Under the pieces are notes generated by a model that searched no databases, had not been told where the DNA came from, and saw only the letters and a program-made list of their open reading frames with translations. This document shows positions 16,487 to 24,432 of a stretch of DNA of 64,000 nt, piece by piece. Source of the DNA: Actinomycetes bacterium (lineage in GTDB: Bacteria > Actinomycetota > Actinomycetes > Mycobacteriales > Mycobacteriaceae); NCBI GenBank assembly GCA_023461275.1, contig JAEYMI010000020.1, positions 1 to 64,000 on the forward strand, read 5' to 3'. Made by a program: the position numbers and the translations under genes. Position 1 is the first letter of the stretch; every line of letters begins with the position of its first letter.

Positions 16487-17016
16487 TGAATGGTCCCGCC
16501 CGCCAGCTCAATGAGCTTGCGAACAGTCAGTAGGTTCCGCCCGGTCCCCTCCACGCCAAGACCTTTCGCGATGGCCCGCGCCGACAGCTTCGACTGGCCG
16601 GCACCGTCGACGTAGCGGATGTGCAGGTCGTCGCCGATCACCGTGAACTCGTCGGTGCCGAAATCCTGGCTCTCAAAGTCCTTGACCCGCTGGGCTTCCG
16701 GCGTTGCGGTGAGAAAGTAGAGGTATGAGAACTTCGGGTTGGTCACCTCGAACGGGTGCGCGGCCAGGCCGACACGCAGCTCGTCGACGCTGCGGCTGAT
16801 CACTTCTCGGACATAGCCGTAACGCTTGGTGATCGCTTTCTCCAGTGCACGGTCGAAATCTTCCGGTGCACTCGGCGGTGTGCACAGCAGGTTGCCCGAC
16901 GCGATGTACGTCGAGACGTCGGTGGCGCCGAGTTCTGTTGCCATCTCCCGTAGTTCGGCCATCCGGAGCTTCGCGCCGCCCACGTTGACGGCGCGGATCA
17001 GATGGACGCGGATCAG
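16477..17016 (-). CDS. DUF1697-family protein, probable CTG start
   Basis: The DUF1697 core is clear: L-I-R-A-V-N-V-G-G-A-K-L-R-M-A-E-L-R, then TYIASGNLLC, and GRNLLTVRKLIELA near the end. No in-frame ATG, GTG or TTG lies at the right distance. A CTG at 17016 gives M-I-R-V-H-L-I-R-A-V-N-V-G-G, as expected for this roughly 180-residue family (179 here). It also overlaps the stop of the upstream proline-rich frame as CTGA. The alternative is an ATG near 17193, which would add an unrelated Ser/Thr-rich leader. The stop codon lies inside a REP element. Function of the family is unknown. Confidence 0.75.
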   Translation of the reverse strand: MIRVHLIRAVNVGGAKLRMAELREMATELGATDVSTYIASGNLLCTPPSAPEDFDRALEKAITKRYGYVREVISRSVDELRVGLAAHPFEVTNPKFSYLYFLTATPEAQRVKDFESQDFGTDEFTVIGDDLHIRYVDGAGQSKLSARAIAKGLGVEGTGRNLLTVRKLIELAGGTIQVE

Positions 17017-17183
17017 ATCACCGTCGGGCGTGGCAGCGGATCTGGTTGCGGCGGAGCGGGAGTCGGTGGAGCAGGCTCCGGCGTCGGGATCGGAATCGGT
17101 GGTTCCGGTGGTGGCTCGGGAATGGGTTCGGGCGCCGGCATCGGTGTGGGAGGCGGCTCGGGGATCGGAACAGGCTGATTCAT
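17013..17183 (-). CDS. Small proline-rich peptide (56 aa), coupled upstream of DUF1697
   Basis: From ATG 17183 the frame encodes MNQPVPIPEPPPTPMPAPEP and goes on in P-x-P and E-P-P-P units, with about half of all residues proline, to a TGA at 17013-17015. The stop overlaps the CTG start of the DUF1697 gene. A GAGGAG lies about 12 bp upstream. Proline-rich frames can arise by chance in GC-rich DNA, so it could be spurious, but the exact start/stop overlap favours a real leader peptide that sets translation of the next gene. No homologue recognised. Confidence 0.5.
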   Translation of the reverse strand: MNQPVPIPEPPPTPMPAPEPIPEPPPEPPIPIPTPEPAPPTPAPPQPDPLPRPTVI

Positions 17184-17283
17184 GGCTGCACATCACTCCT
17201 CGTGTTGTGACTGCTCGTGCTGTGGACGCAACACCACTTCCGACCCTACGCCTGAGCCATCCGACCGCTGGCGGTCGTTGCTG

Positions 17284-17781
17284 TCAGCTGCGGATGCCGG
17301 CGGCCACCGCGTCGACGACGCCGTCGAACTGATGTCCACCGGAATCATGTTCGACAACCCGGGCCGACGGCAGCGCAGCCGAGTTCAGCGTGAGGTGCGA
17401 GAAATCCACCACCTCGTCGTCGCGGCAGTGGTGCAGCGTGATCGGCACCTGAGGCTGCGGTCCGCGGAAGGCGTAGTCGGCGACGTCCCAGCCGTCGCGT
17501 GACCAGTCCGGCATCGCGAGCAGCACCACCTGCGCGGGCGTCAGCTCGGGATGATCGGCGAGTACCTGCAGCAAGATTGACGCGCCGAAGGAGTGGCCGA
17601 CGGCGATCTCGTTGGGCGACAACGAGTCGAGGTGCCCGAGAATCGGTTCCGCCCACGCGTCGTAGGACATGTCGTCGTCGGAGAACTCCGGCATCCGCAC
17701 GCTCACGCCGAGCGAACCGGCGAGTTCATCCGCGATGCGGCGATCCTCGTCGAATCCGCCTGCGCCGTGGATGAACAACAT
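17284..17781 (-). CDS. Small alpha/beta hydrolase (RBBP9/YdeN-like)
   Basis: The protein begins at ATG 17781 with MLFIHGAGGF, where the H-G-x-G oxyanion motif falls at the very start, giving 165 residues. The nucleophile elbow is GHSFGAS near residue 60, an acid follows in C-R-D-D-E-V-V-D, and a histidine lies in the GGHQF near the end. Size and layout match the compact serine hydrolases related to YdeN and RBBP9. A longer frame to 17949 would add residues with no fold. It lies 5 bp after the end of the DUF4185 gene, so the two are likely an operon. Substrate unknown. Confidence 0.75.
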   Translation of the reverse strand: MLFIHGAGGFDEDRRIADELAGSLGVSVRMPEFSDDDMSYDAWAEPILGHLDSLSPNEIAVGHSFGASILLQVLADHPELTPAQVVLLAMPDWSRDGWDVADYAFRGPQPQVPITLHHCRDDEVVDFSHLTLNSAALPSARVVEHDSGGHQFDGVVDAVAAGIRS

Positions 17782-17786
17782 ACAAG

Positions 17787-19058
17787 TTAGCGTAGCTTCG
17801 AAAGGTCGGTACGGATGAGCATTACGTTGTAATCGTCCCAACGCGATGCCACGAAGTACAGGTTCTGTCCGGTGGAACGCGGGTGGATGTAGGGCGCGTA
17901 AATCCCGCTGGACTGCGACGACGCCACAATCGTCCGTGGGTTGCTCCACGGGCCGGCCGGCGACGGCGCGGTGCGCAGCCGAATGTCGCCGGCCTGTTCG
18001 GTGAGCATGATGTAGCGGCCGAGGTAGTTGTTGTAGGCCACCGACATCTCGGCAACGGGCTGGGTGACGATCGGCACCGCGTCAACCGACGCCGACGACC
18101 AGCGGTTCGCGCCCGCGTAGTACTGGTAGGCGTTCAGGTTGAGGATGTCGGCGGGCCGCACCCGCGACACGAACGCAGCGCCGAACCGACCGTTGGGTGT
18201 CCCGTACTGGTAGACGTAGCCATCGGCTTTGAGGAACGCGCCCAGCTGGAAGCGGCCCTGGCCCCGCGCGAGCTGAGGCACTCCGGGGATGCCGAGCTCG
18301 TAGTTGCTGCGGATGGTGTTGTTGTCTGTGGTCCAGGTTTGGCCGTTGTCGCGGGAGACCGCGATGGCCGAATAGTTGGTCACCCACCGGCCGGGGCCGC
18401 CCCACTTGTGGATCGACATGTAGCTCAAATACTGGACGCCGCCGATGGAGATGCCGCCGGTCGGGATCTTGCCGACCTCGGTGTTACGGATGCCGATTGC
18501 GTTGAGCATGGGCTGGGCGAACGTCGGGTGGGCGGCGGTCACCGAGGCACCCGACCGCACGACGCCCGGGTAGGCGTTGGGGAAGGTGATGCCCTTGTCG
18601 AGGTTCGGTGCGCCGTCGCTGCGGAGCATCGTGTTGTGCCGCCACACCATCTGACCTGCGCATTTGCCCCATGTATCGCCGAAGGCCATCAGTACCTGGC
18701 CCGAGCCGTTGTCCCACGGGACGCCGACGTCGGTGGCGGTGATGGAGAACCGGTCGTCGGTGCGGTTGGGGCTGCGGGGACCGGTGACCCAACCGATGGC
18801 GCGGCTGGCCCCGGTGAGCGTCGGCAGCGGGCCTTGTGGCTTCTTGCCTCCGGCGCGGTAGCTGCCGAAGTCGAGGCTGCCCGCACTGCCGCTGCTGGAA
18901 CCGCTGGACCCGGTGCTGCCGACATCGCCGCCGGTGATGCCCAGCGCATTGCACACCGACGCCTGCGCGGGTGCGCTGATCAGCGTGGTCGCCGCGCAGA
19001 CGGTGAGTGCCGCAATGGCTGCGCCGGTGATTCTTGTTCGCCAGGTGGTCCTCAACAC
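17787..19058 (-). CDS. Secreted DUF4185 protein (GH183-like, possible D-arabinan hydrolase)
   Basis: A 423-residue protein with an N-terminal signal peptide (hydrophobic core residues 10-30, A-Q-A before S-V-C) and a Gly/Ser-rich linker near residues 45-62. The beta-propeller-like DUF4185 domain follows, with FSITATDVGVPWDNGSGQVL, M-A-F-G-D-T-W-G and Y-N-N-Y-L-G-R-Y-I-M-L-T. As I recall, DUF4185 members were shown to cleave D-arabinan and were assigned to glycoside hydrolase family GH183. That would suit remodelling of arabinogalactan or lipoarabinomannan in a mycolate cell wall. Activity here is inferred. It is the first gene of a pair with a small hydrolase. Confidence 0.72.
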   Translation of the reverse strand: MLRTTWRTRITGAAIAALTVCAATTLISAPAQASVCNALGITGGDVGSTGSSGSSSGSAGSLDFGSYRAGGKKPQGPLPTLTGASRAIGWVTGPRSPNRTDDRFSITATDVGVPWDNGSGQVLMAFGDTWGKCAGQMVWRHNTMLRSDGAPNLDKGITFPNAYPGVVRSGASVTAAHPTFAQPMLNAIGIRNTEVGKIPTGGISIGGVQYLSYMSIHKWGGPGRWVTNYSAIAVSRDNGQTWTTDNNTIRSNYELGIPGVPQLARGQGRFQLGAFLKADGYVYQYGTPNGRFGAAFVSRVRPADILNLNAYQYYAGANRWSSASVDAVPIVTQPVAEMSVAYNNYLGRYIMLTEQAGDIRLRTAPSPAGPWSNPRTIVASSQSSGIYAPYIHPRSTGQNLYFVASRWDDYNVMLIRTDLSKLR

Positions 19059-19197
19059 CCGGGCAAGGCTACCGGGTTGGGTGCGAATGCGGGGCGGGCT
19101 GCCAAACGCGGGGAGGCTTGCGAACGTTCCCGCTGGGGGTGTTCGGTTCCGCTGGCTTTGTAAGGTCAGCGGAATCGGCTAGCTGCAGCGCGAACTC

Positions 19198-20325
19198 TCA
19201 ACCGCGCGGCTCCGGCCCGACGTAGCGGGCACTCGGCCGGATGATCTTGCGTGAGCGTGCCTGTTCGACGATGTTGGCGCACCACCCGACGACACGGCTC
19301 ACCGCGAACGTCGGCGTGAACATCGACCGCGGCAGGCCGCACGCGTCCATCACGACGCCGGCGAAGAATTCGACGTTGGCGTAGAGCGGGCGGTCCGGGT
19401 GGGTCTCGCTCAGCACGCGGACGACGGTCTGCTCCACGTCGACGGCCACTTCGACGGTTGGCCCGCCCAGGTCGACGGCGATCTGCCGCAACAACTCCGA
19501 CCGCGGGTCCGTCGTCCGGTACACGGCGTGGCCGAAACCCATGATTCGATGACCCTCGGCGATCTGCTCGCGCGTCCACGACTCCGCGTTGCCGTGCCGG
19601 GCGATGGCGTCGAGCGCATCGAGTGCGCGGTCGGGCGCACCGCCGTGCAGGGGACCGGAAAATGCGCCGATCGCGCCACATACCGCGGCGAAGACGTCGG
19701 CTCCGGCCGATGCGATGACGCGCGCGGTGAAGGTGGATGCGTTGAAGCCGTGGTCGATAGTGGCGATCAGGTACTGCTCGACGGCGCGGGCGTGGCGTGG
19801 ATCGGGTTCACGTCCGCCGATCATGTAGAGCCAGTTCGCGGCGACGCCGAGGTCGGGGTGCGGTGCGATGACGTCCTCGCCGGACCGAATCCGGTGCAGC
19901 GCAGCGAGAATCGTCGGGGTCATCGCGCTGGCGCGCAGCGCGTCGTCGATGCGCTCGGGTTCGGCTGCGTCCCACGTCGGGCGAACGCGGAGCGCCGGCC
20001 CGCTCGCCGACAGGATGGTTCGCAGTCCGGCGAGCGAGTCACGTTCCCCGCCGAGCAGTGCGACGGTGTGCAACATGCCCCCGAGTTCGTCGGGTATCGC
20101 ACGCAATTGCCTTGTGGTCGAGACGAACTCGCGTAGCTCGGCATCGTCGGGCAGGTGGCCGTGGACGAAGAGATGCCAGACCTCCTCGAACGACCGCGTG
20201 CGTGCGAGGTCGATCGCGTTGTACTGGCGGTAGTGGTAGAAACCTTCGCTGCCGCGGACATCGCCGATCTCGGTGTCGGCGACGACGACACCGGCCAATC
20301 CTGGTGGTGCGATCATGACGGTCAT
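19198..20325 (-). CDS. Citrate synthase-family enzyme (CitA/citrate synthase 2-like)
   Basis: A 375-residue citrate synthase fold. Catalytic-site histidines are visible as IDHGFNAS (His192), G-P-L-H-G-G (His227) and GFGHAVYR (His266). At the place where classical enzymes have N-V-D-F this one reads N-V-E-F, with glutamate for the catalytic aspartate. I believe this is shared by a subgroup of actinobacterial proteins but cannot check it. The reaction would be condensation of acetyl-CoA or propionyl-CoA with oxaloacetate. It is divergent from an HTH-citrate synthase fusion gene across an 82-bp gap with inverted repeats, so the two are probably co-regulated. Confidence 0.82.
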   Translation of the reverse strand: MTVMIAPPGLAGVVVADTEIGDVRGSEGFYHYRQYNAIDLARTRSFEEVWHLFVHGHLPDDAELREFVSTTRQLRAIPDELGGMLHTVALLGGERDSLAGLRTILSASGPALRVRPTWDAAEPERIDDALRASAMTPTILAALHRIRSGEDVIAPHPDLGVAANWLYMIGGREPDPRHARAVEQYLIATIDHGFNASTFTARVIASAGADVFAAVCGAIGAFSGPLHGGAPDRALDALDAIARHGNAESWTREQIAEGHRIMGFGHAVYRTTDPRSELLRQIAVDLGGPTVEVAVDVEQTVVRVLSETHPDRPLYANVEFFAGVVMDACGLPRSMFTPTFAVSRVVGWCANIVEQARSRKIIRPSARYVGPEPRG

Positions 20326-20347
20326 CTTCGGTGTCTCCTTCTGACGG

Positions 20348-20400
20348 GCGCTGATCAGCAGCTTTCACCTGGTTGATCAGCGCAGTCAATGTTGATTCAA
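20348..20400. promoter_or_regulatory. Operator-like inverted repeats between divergent citrate synthase genes
   Basis: GCGCTGATCA (20348-20357) and TGATCAGCGC (20374-20383) form a perfect 10-bp inverted repeat with 16 bp between. A second dyad, TTGATTCAA, sits at 20392-20400, flanked by direct copies of TCAATG. These lie in the 82-bp divergent gap and are good candidates for binding by the HTH domain encoded just downstream. Confidence 0.5.
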
Positions 20401-20407
20401 TCAATGT

Positions 20408-21655
20408 GTGAACCGCACTCACCGTCGACGATGGCCGGCGACGATCCGCTATGATGGCCGCGAGTATCTGACCACCGCGCAGGTGGCCAAGGTGCTCGGC
20501 GTCAAAGCCGAGACGGTGTACGCCTACGCCAGCCGCGGCAAGCTCACCAGCGCGCGGATTGCCGGTGTCGACGGCAGTGTGTTCGCCGTCGACGAGGTCG
20601 AGTCGTTGATGACGCGCGGCCGCCGCCGACCACCTGCCGGTGTGGCAGAACGGATTCGGACGCACCTTACCCTGCTGGAGAACGATCGCCTCTACTACCG
20701 CGGGTGCGAGGTGGTCGATCTCGCGCGGTCGGACAGCTTCGAATCGGTGGCGAACATGTTGTGGCACAGCGATACCGAGTGGCCGTCGTCCGCGGTGTCG
20801 CGCCAACTGATCACCGGGATTCGACGCCTCTGCGGTCCGCAGGCACGGGGCCTCGACCTGATCCGCGTTACCGTCGACGTCCTCGGTGCGCGCGATGCTC
20901 GTCGGCATCGGCGTGACCGTGCGTCGGTGATCGACATCGCGGCGTCGGCGATCAGCACGTCGATTGCCGTGCTCTCCGACGGTTCTGCGGCTGATGGATC
21001 AATCGCTGAACGACTGTGGAGCGCACTCACCGATGAGCCTTCGACGCGTCGAAAGATCGCACTGCTCAACGCATGTCTGGTCCTGATGGCCGACCACGAT
21101 CTGTCGGCGGGTGCGGTGGCGTCGCGGGTTGCCGCGAGCGCGCGGGGTAGCGCGTACTCCGTGATCGCGGCTGGTCTCGGCGCCTTCGACGGACCCGTCC
21201 ACGGCGGCGCGACGACTCTCGCTCACCGGTTCCTCGTCGGTGCGATCGATGATCCTGACGGCACGGTCGACGTCGAATTACACAGTGGCACAGAGGGAAC
21301 GGGGTCAATCCCGGGGACCGGGCACAAGGTCTATCGTGAGCGTGACCCACGGGCCGCGTTGATCCTGGAGTTGCTCGAATCGTCGGGCGGTGGGGATCGT
21401 CGGGTCATGCCGGCTGTTCGCGAAATCATCGACGCGTTGCCAGACGAAACCTTCGTCAACACCGACTTCGTCTTGGCCGCAATGACATTGCGGTACCGCA
21501 TGTCCGCAGACGCGGCCGAGACCATCTTCGCGCTCGCACGGATCGTCGGCTGGGTGGCGCATGCGTTGGAGGAGTACGACGAAGAGCTACTGCGGTTTCG
21601 GCCGGAAGGGGTGTACGTCGGTCGGCGGGCCGGGGATGGTAGACCAGACAACTGA
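20408..21655 (+). CDS. Helix-turn-helix domain fused to citrate synthase domain
   Basis: A 415-residue protein from GTG 20408. Residues about 15-65 form a MerR/excisionase-like HTH (YLTTAQVAKVLGVKAETVYA, then basic R-G-R-R-R-P-P). The rest is a citrate synthase fold with G-P-V-H-G-G-A, GTGHKVYR and N-T-D-F. The active-site histidine and aspartate positions are therefore kept, including the aspartate that is glutamate in the divergent paralogue. Such fusions may act as metabolite-sensing regulators, as enzymes, or both. The divergent neighbour and the palindromes between the genes suggest autoregulation. It converges with the trans-aconitate methyltransferase gene, 11 bp away. Confidence 0.8.
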   Translation: MNRTHRRRWPATIRYDGREYLTTAQVAKVLGVKAETVYAYASRGKLTSARIAGVDGSVFAVDEVESLMTRGRRRPPAGVAERIRTHLTLLENDRLYYRGCEVVDLARSDSFESVANMLWHSDTEWPSSAVSRQLITGIRRLCGPQARGLDLIRVTVDVLGARDARRHRRDRASVIDIAASAISTSIAVLSDGSAADGSIAERLWSALTDEPSTRRKIALLNACLVLMADHDLSAGAVASRVAASARGSAYSVIAAGLGAFDGPVHGGATTLAHRFLVGAIDDPDGTVDVELHSGTEGTGSIPGTGHKVYRERDPRAALILELLESSGGGDRRVMPAVREIIDALPDETFVNTDFVLAAMTLRYRMSADAAETIFALARIVGWVAHALEEYDEELLRFRPEGVYVGRRAGDGRPDN

Positions 21656-21666
21656 CGCCTCGGCGA

Positions 21667-22434
21667 TCACACCCGTGACGCCACCACGAACGTCCGCCGG
21701 AACGGCAGTACCGTCCCCCAGTCCTGAGCCGGATAGGACTCGCGCAGAGCAGCTTTCAGTTCAACGGTGAACTTCTCCCGCAGCTCGTCGTTGAGCGCCT
21801 GCAGGAACGGGCGCGCTCCGGTGCCGGAGATCCAGTCGAAGACGGGGTCTTGCCCTTGCAGCACATGAAGATACGTCGTCGACCATGCATTGACCGCGAA
21901 ACCGCGCCCGGCGAAGAACTCCAGGTACTGCTCCGGGGTGATCGCCGGCAGGCGTCGGGCGTCGTGCATGTACTTGCGGTAGGGCTCGGTGTCGGCGAGG
22001 CGCGCCAAGGTCTGGTGCGTCGCCGACTCCGCATTGTTCGGGACCTGAATCGCTACGGTCCCGTGCTCGGTCAGCGAGTCCAGCAGCGAACCGATCACGT
22101 CGAACTGGTCGGGCAGCCACTGGAACATCGCATTCGACACGATCAGATCGACCGATCCCTCGGGCCGGAACTCCGACACATCGGCCACTGCGTAGCGAGC
22201 GTGCGGGTCGTCGTTGTCCGCCGACGCGCGCTCGATCATGTCCGGCGACGAGTCGACGCCGAGAATCTCGGCCCCCGGCCAGCGTGCCCGCAGCACCTTG
22301 GTGAGGTGGCCCGGACCGCAACCCAGGTCGACGATGGTGGCCGGATCGCCGACGACCTGCGCGATCAAATCCAGGAACGGGCGTGACCGATCGTTGGAAA
22401 ACTGCAGGTACCGCGTCGGATCCCACGTGGGCAT
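21667..22434 (-). CDS. tam: Trans-aconitate 2-methyltransferase
   Basis: A 255-residue class I SAM methyltransferase matching Tam along its length. It begins M-P-T-W-D-P-T-R-Y-L-Q-F, has motif I IVDLGCGPGHLTKVL, then ILGVDSSPDMIERA, and the family-typical NAMFQWLPD. The late A-L-R-E-S-Y-P and P-F-R-R-T-F-V-V-A also fit. Tam methylates trans-aconitate, a spontaneous by-product of cis-aconitate that inhibits aconitase. Its position next to two citrate synthase-family genes agrees with a link to citrate and aconitate metabolism. It diverges from rnhA with 36 bp between. Confidence 0.88.
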   Translation of the reverse strand: MPTWDPTRYLQFSNDRSRPFLDLIAQVVGDPATIVDLGCGPGHLTKVLRARWPGAEILGVDSSPDMIERASADNDDPHARYAVADVSEFRPEGSVDLIVSNAMFQWLPDQFDVIGSLLDSLTEHGTVAIQVPNNAESATHQTLARLADTEPYRKYMHDARRLPAITPEQYLEFFAGRGFAVNAWSTTYLHVLQGQDPVFDWISGTGARPFLQALNDELREKFTVELKAALRESYPAQDWGTVLPFRRTFVVASRV

Positions 22435-22470
22435 GCACCTGATCGTAGTCCGTCGGTAGCCTCTATTGGC

Positions 22471-22956
22471 GTGAGTGAAGCAACCGCAGAAACCTCATCC
22501 GGTGACGTCGTGCAGATCTCCACCGATGGCGCCTGCCTGGGCAACCCCGGTCCCGGCGGTTGGGGAGCGGTGCTGCGGTATCGCGGGCACGAGAAACGCA
22601 TCTCCGGCGCCGACGCCGACACCACAAACAACCGGATGGAACTGACCGGCGCCATCGAAGGGCTCGCAGCGCTCACCAAACCGTCGAAGGTGATCCTCTA
22701 CACCGACTCCAGCTATGTGCGGAACGGCATCATGAAATGGGTCGCCGGGTGGCAGCGCAACGGCTGGAAGACCGCCGACAAGAAGCCGGTGAAGAACGTC
22801 GAACTGTGGCAGCGACTCGTCGAAGAGGAGAAGCGGCACGACGTCACCTGGAAGTGGGTGAAGGGCCACGCCGGCGATCACTACAACGAGATCGCCGACG
22901 AACTCGCCACCAGCGCGGCCCGAGCTCTGCGTGACGGCGCGGAGGTGCCGGGATGA
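22471..22956 (+). CDS. rnhA: Ribonuclease HI
   Basis: A 161-residue RNase HI from GTG 22471. The four catalytic acids are visible: Asp19 (STDGACLGNPG), Glu57 (NNRMELTG), Asp79 (YTDSSYV) and Asp143 (N-E-I-A-D-E-L-A). The basic protrusion W-Q-R-N-G-W-K-T is also present. It removes RNA from RNA-DNA hybrids in the cytoplasm. Its TGA overlaps the ATG of the dehydrogenase gene as ATGA (22953-22956), so the two are translationally coupled. Confidence 0.95.
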   Translation: MSEATAETSSGDVVQISTDGACLGNPGPGGWGAVLRYRGHEKRISGADADTTNNRMELTGAIEGLAALTKPSKVILYTDSSYVRNGIMKWVAGWQRNGWKTADKKPVKNVELWQRLVEEEKRHDVTWKWVKGHAGDHYNEIADELATSAARALRDGAEVPG

Positions 22957-23867
22957 GCAAACAGATCGCCGTCGCCATTGAACCGACGGCCGACGAGTAC
23001 CTGTACGAGGCCGTCGCACGCGCCGGAGGTGTCGTCACCGGCATCGACGACGCTCGGGTTCTGGTGTGGATCGGTGGCGCGCAGGACTTTCCGACGCTGC
23101 CCGATCACATCGAGTGGGTCGCGCTCAAGACCGCGGGCATCGAGGAGTTCGTCGAGGCCGGGGTGATCGACGACCGTCGGATCTGGACCAACGCGTCGGG
23201 CTTCTACGCCGAGAACGTCGCCGAACACGCACTCAGCTTGCTGCTCAGCGGAATTCGTCAGATCAACACGTCGATCCTGCTCGGGTGGGACAAGGACGGC
23301 ATCGACCCGCACGTCCGATCGCTACATGGTTCGACGGTCGCCATCATCGGCGCCGGCGGCATCGGGGTATCGCTGACCCAGCGGCTGACTGCGTGCGACG
23401 CCCGGGTGATCGCGGTGAACCGGTCGGGTCGGCCGGTGCCGGGCGCCGACGTCACCTACCCGTCGTCGGAGCTCGACAAAGTCTGGGCGACAACCGATCA
23501 CGTCGTCCTCGCCGCGCCGTCGACCCCGGAGACACGGCACACGATCAACGACGAGACGCTGGCCGCACTCCCATCGCATGCGTGGATCGTCAACATCGCC
23601 CGCGGTCCGCTGATCGATCAACAGGCGCTCTACCGCGCGCTGGTGGCCGGTGAGATCGCCGGGGCAGCACTCGATGTCACCGACCCCGAACCACCCGATA
23701 CCGACGATCCGCTGTTCTATCTGCCGAATGTGATTGTGACGCCGCATATCGCGAACCCGACGTCGGGTCTGACGCGCACCATGGCGCCGTTCCTCGCCGA
23801 GAACATCCGACGGTTCGCCGACGGTGAGCAGATGCTGTCGGTGGTGGACCCGCACAGCGACTACTGA
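22953..23867 (+). CDS. D-isomer-specific 2-hydroxyacid dehydrogenase
   Basis: A 304-residue NAD-dependent dehydrogenase. The nucleotide-binding GAGGIGVSL lies near residue 130. The catalytic set reads I-A-R-G-P-L-I-D (Arg), DPEPP (Glu) and VTPHIAN (His), all as expected. It reduces a 2-keto acid or oxidises the matching D-2-hydroxy acid; phosphoglycerate dehydrogenase-like or glyoxylate reductase-like enzymes are close in layout. Coupled by ATGA overlap to rnhA and followed 6 bp later by gluconokinase, which hints at sugar-acid metabolism. Substrate not determined. Confidence 0.82.
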   Translation: MSKQIAVAIEPTADEYLYEAVARAGGVVTGIDDARVLVWIGGAQDFPTLPDHIEWVALKTAGIEEFVEAGVIDDRRIWTNASGFYAENVAEHALSLLLSGIRQINTSILLGWDKDGIDPHVRSLHGSTVAIIGAGGIGVSLTQRLTACDARVIAVNRSGRPVPGADVTYPSSELDKVWATTDHVVLAAPSTPETRHTINDETLAALPSHAWIVNIARGPLIDQQALYRALVAGEIAGAALDVTDPEPPDTDDPLFYLPNVIVTPHIANPTSGLTRTMAPFLAENIRRFADGEQMLSVVDPHSDY

Positions 23868-23873
23868 GCTCGC

Positions 23874-24380
23874 GTGTCCGGTTTCGGAATGATCGCACCC
23901 ATTGTGGTCATGGGTGTCTCGGGTTGCGGCAAGTCGACGATCGGCGCGATGCTCGCTGCTCGCGTCCGAGTGCCTTTCGCCGACGCCGACGACCTGCACC
24001 CGGCGTCGAACATCGAGAAGATGGCAGCCGGTATCCCACTCGACGACGCTGATCGGCTGCCGTGGCTCGATCTGGTCGGTACGTGGCTGGCCGAGCATTC
24101 CGCAGGTGGGGTGATGAGCTGTTCGGCATTACGTCGGGCGTATCGCGATCAGATCCGATCACGTTGCCCGGCAGCAGTATTCGTTCACCTGACAGGCTCG
24201 CGTGAGTTGATCACCGCGCGGCAGGCAGCGCGGACCGGTCACTTCATGCCGACGTCACTACTCGACAGCCAGTTCGCCACGTTGGAACCCCTGCAATCGG
24301 ACGAATCGGGATTCACCGTCGACATCGAGCCCGGCGAGGAGACGATAGTCGACGAGATCGTCGCGGGACTCTCGCGCTGA
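23874..24380 (+). CDS. Gluconokinase (GntK-type)
   Basis: A 168-residue P-loop kinase: GVSGCGKST in the Walker A position, then FADADDLHP, MAAGIPLDDADRLPWL and SCSALRRAYRD, all gluconokinase signatures. It phosphorylates gluconate to 6-phosphogluconate. The start may be GTG 23874 or the ATG 15 bp later; the later start also keeps the whole fold. It is the third gene of the rnhA-dehydrogenase-kinase run. No gluconate permease or GntR regulator adjoins. Confidence 0.88.
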   Translation: MSGFGMIAPIVVMGVSGCGKSTIGAMLAARVRVPFADADDLHPASNIEKMAAGIPLDDADRLPWLDLVGTWLAEHSAGGVMSCSALRRAYRDQIRSRCPAAVFVHLTGSRELITARQAARTGHFMPTSLLDSQFATLEPLQSDESGFTVDIEPGEETIVDEIVAGLSR

Positions 24381-24394
24381 CTCGAGATCCGCAC

Positions 24395-24426
24395 TTGCGT
24401 TAGAGCGCGCTCAAAGGCCTACCGTC
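24395..24426 (+). promoter_or_regulatory. MerR-type promoter with operator palindrome
   Basis: A -35-like TTGCGT (24395-24400) and -10-like TACCGT (24421-24426) are separated by 20 bp, the long spacing used by MerR activators. The palindrome TTAGAGCGCGCTCAA (24400-24414) fills the spacer. It lies directly before the MerR gene at 24433 and fits the T-T-A-G-A-G...C-T-C-T-A-A operators of AdhR/NmlR-type regulators. Transcript start would be almost at the ATG. Confidence 0.55.
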
Positions 24427-24432
24427 AGTGTC

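Noticed and set aside
17883..19163. 426-codon plus-strand frame
   Set aside because: Antisense shadow of the DUF4185 gene; composition is Val/Gly/Arg-rich without motifs.
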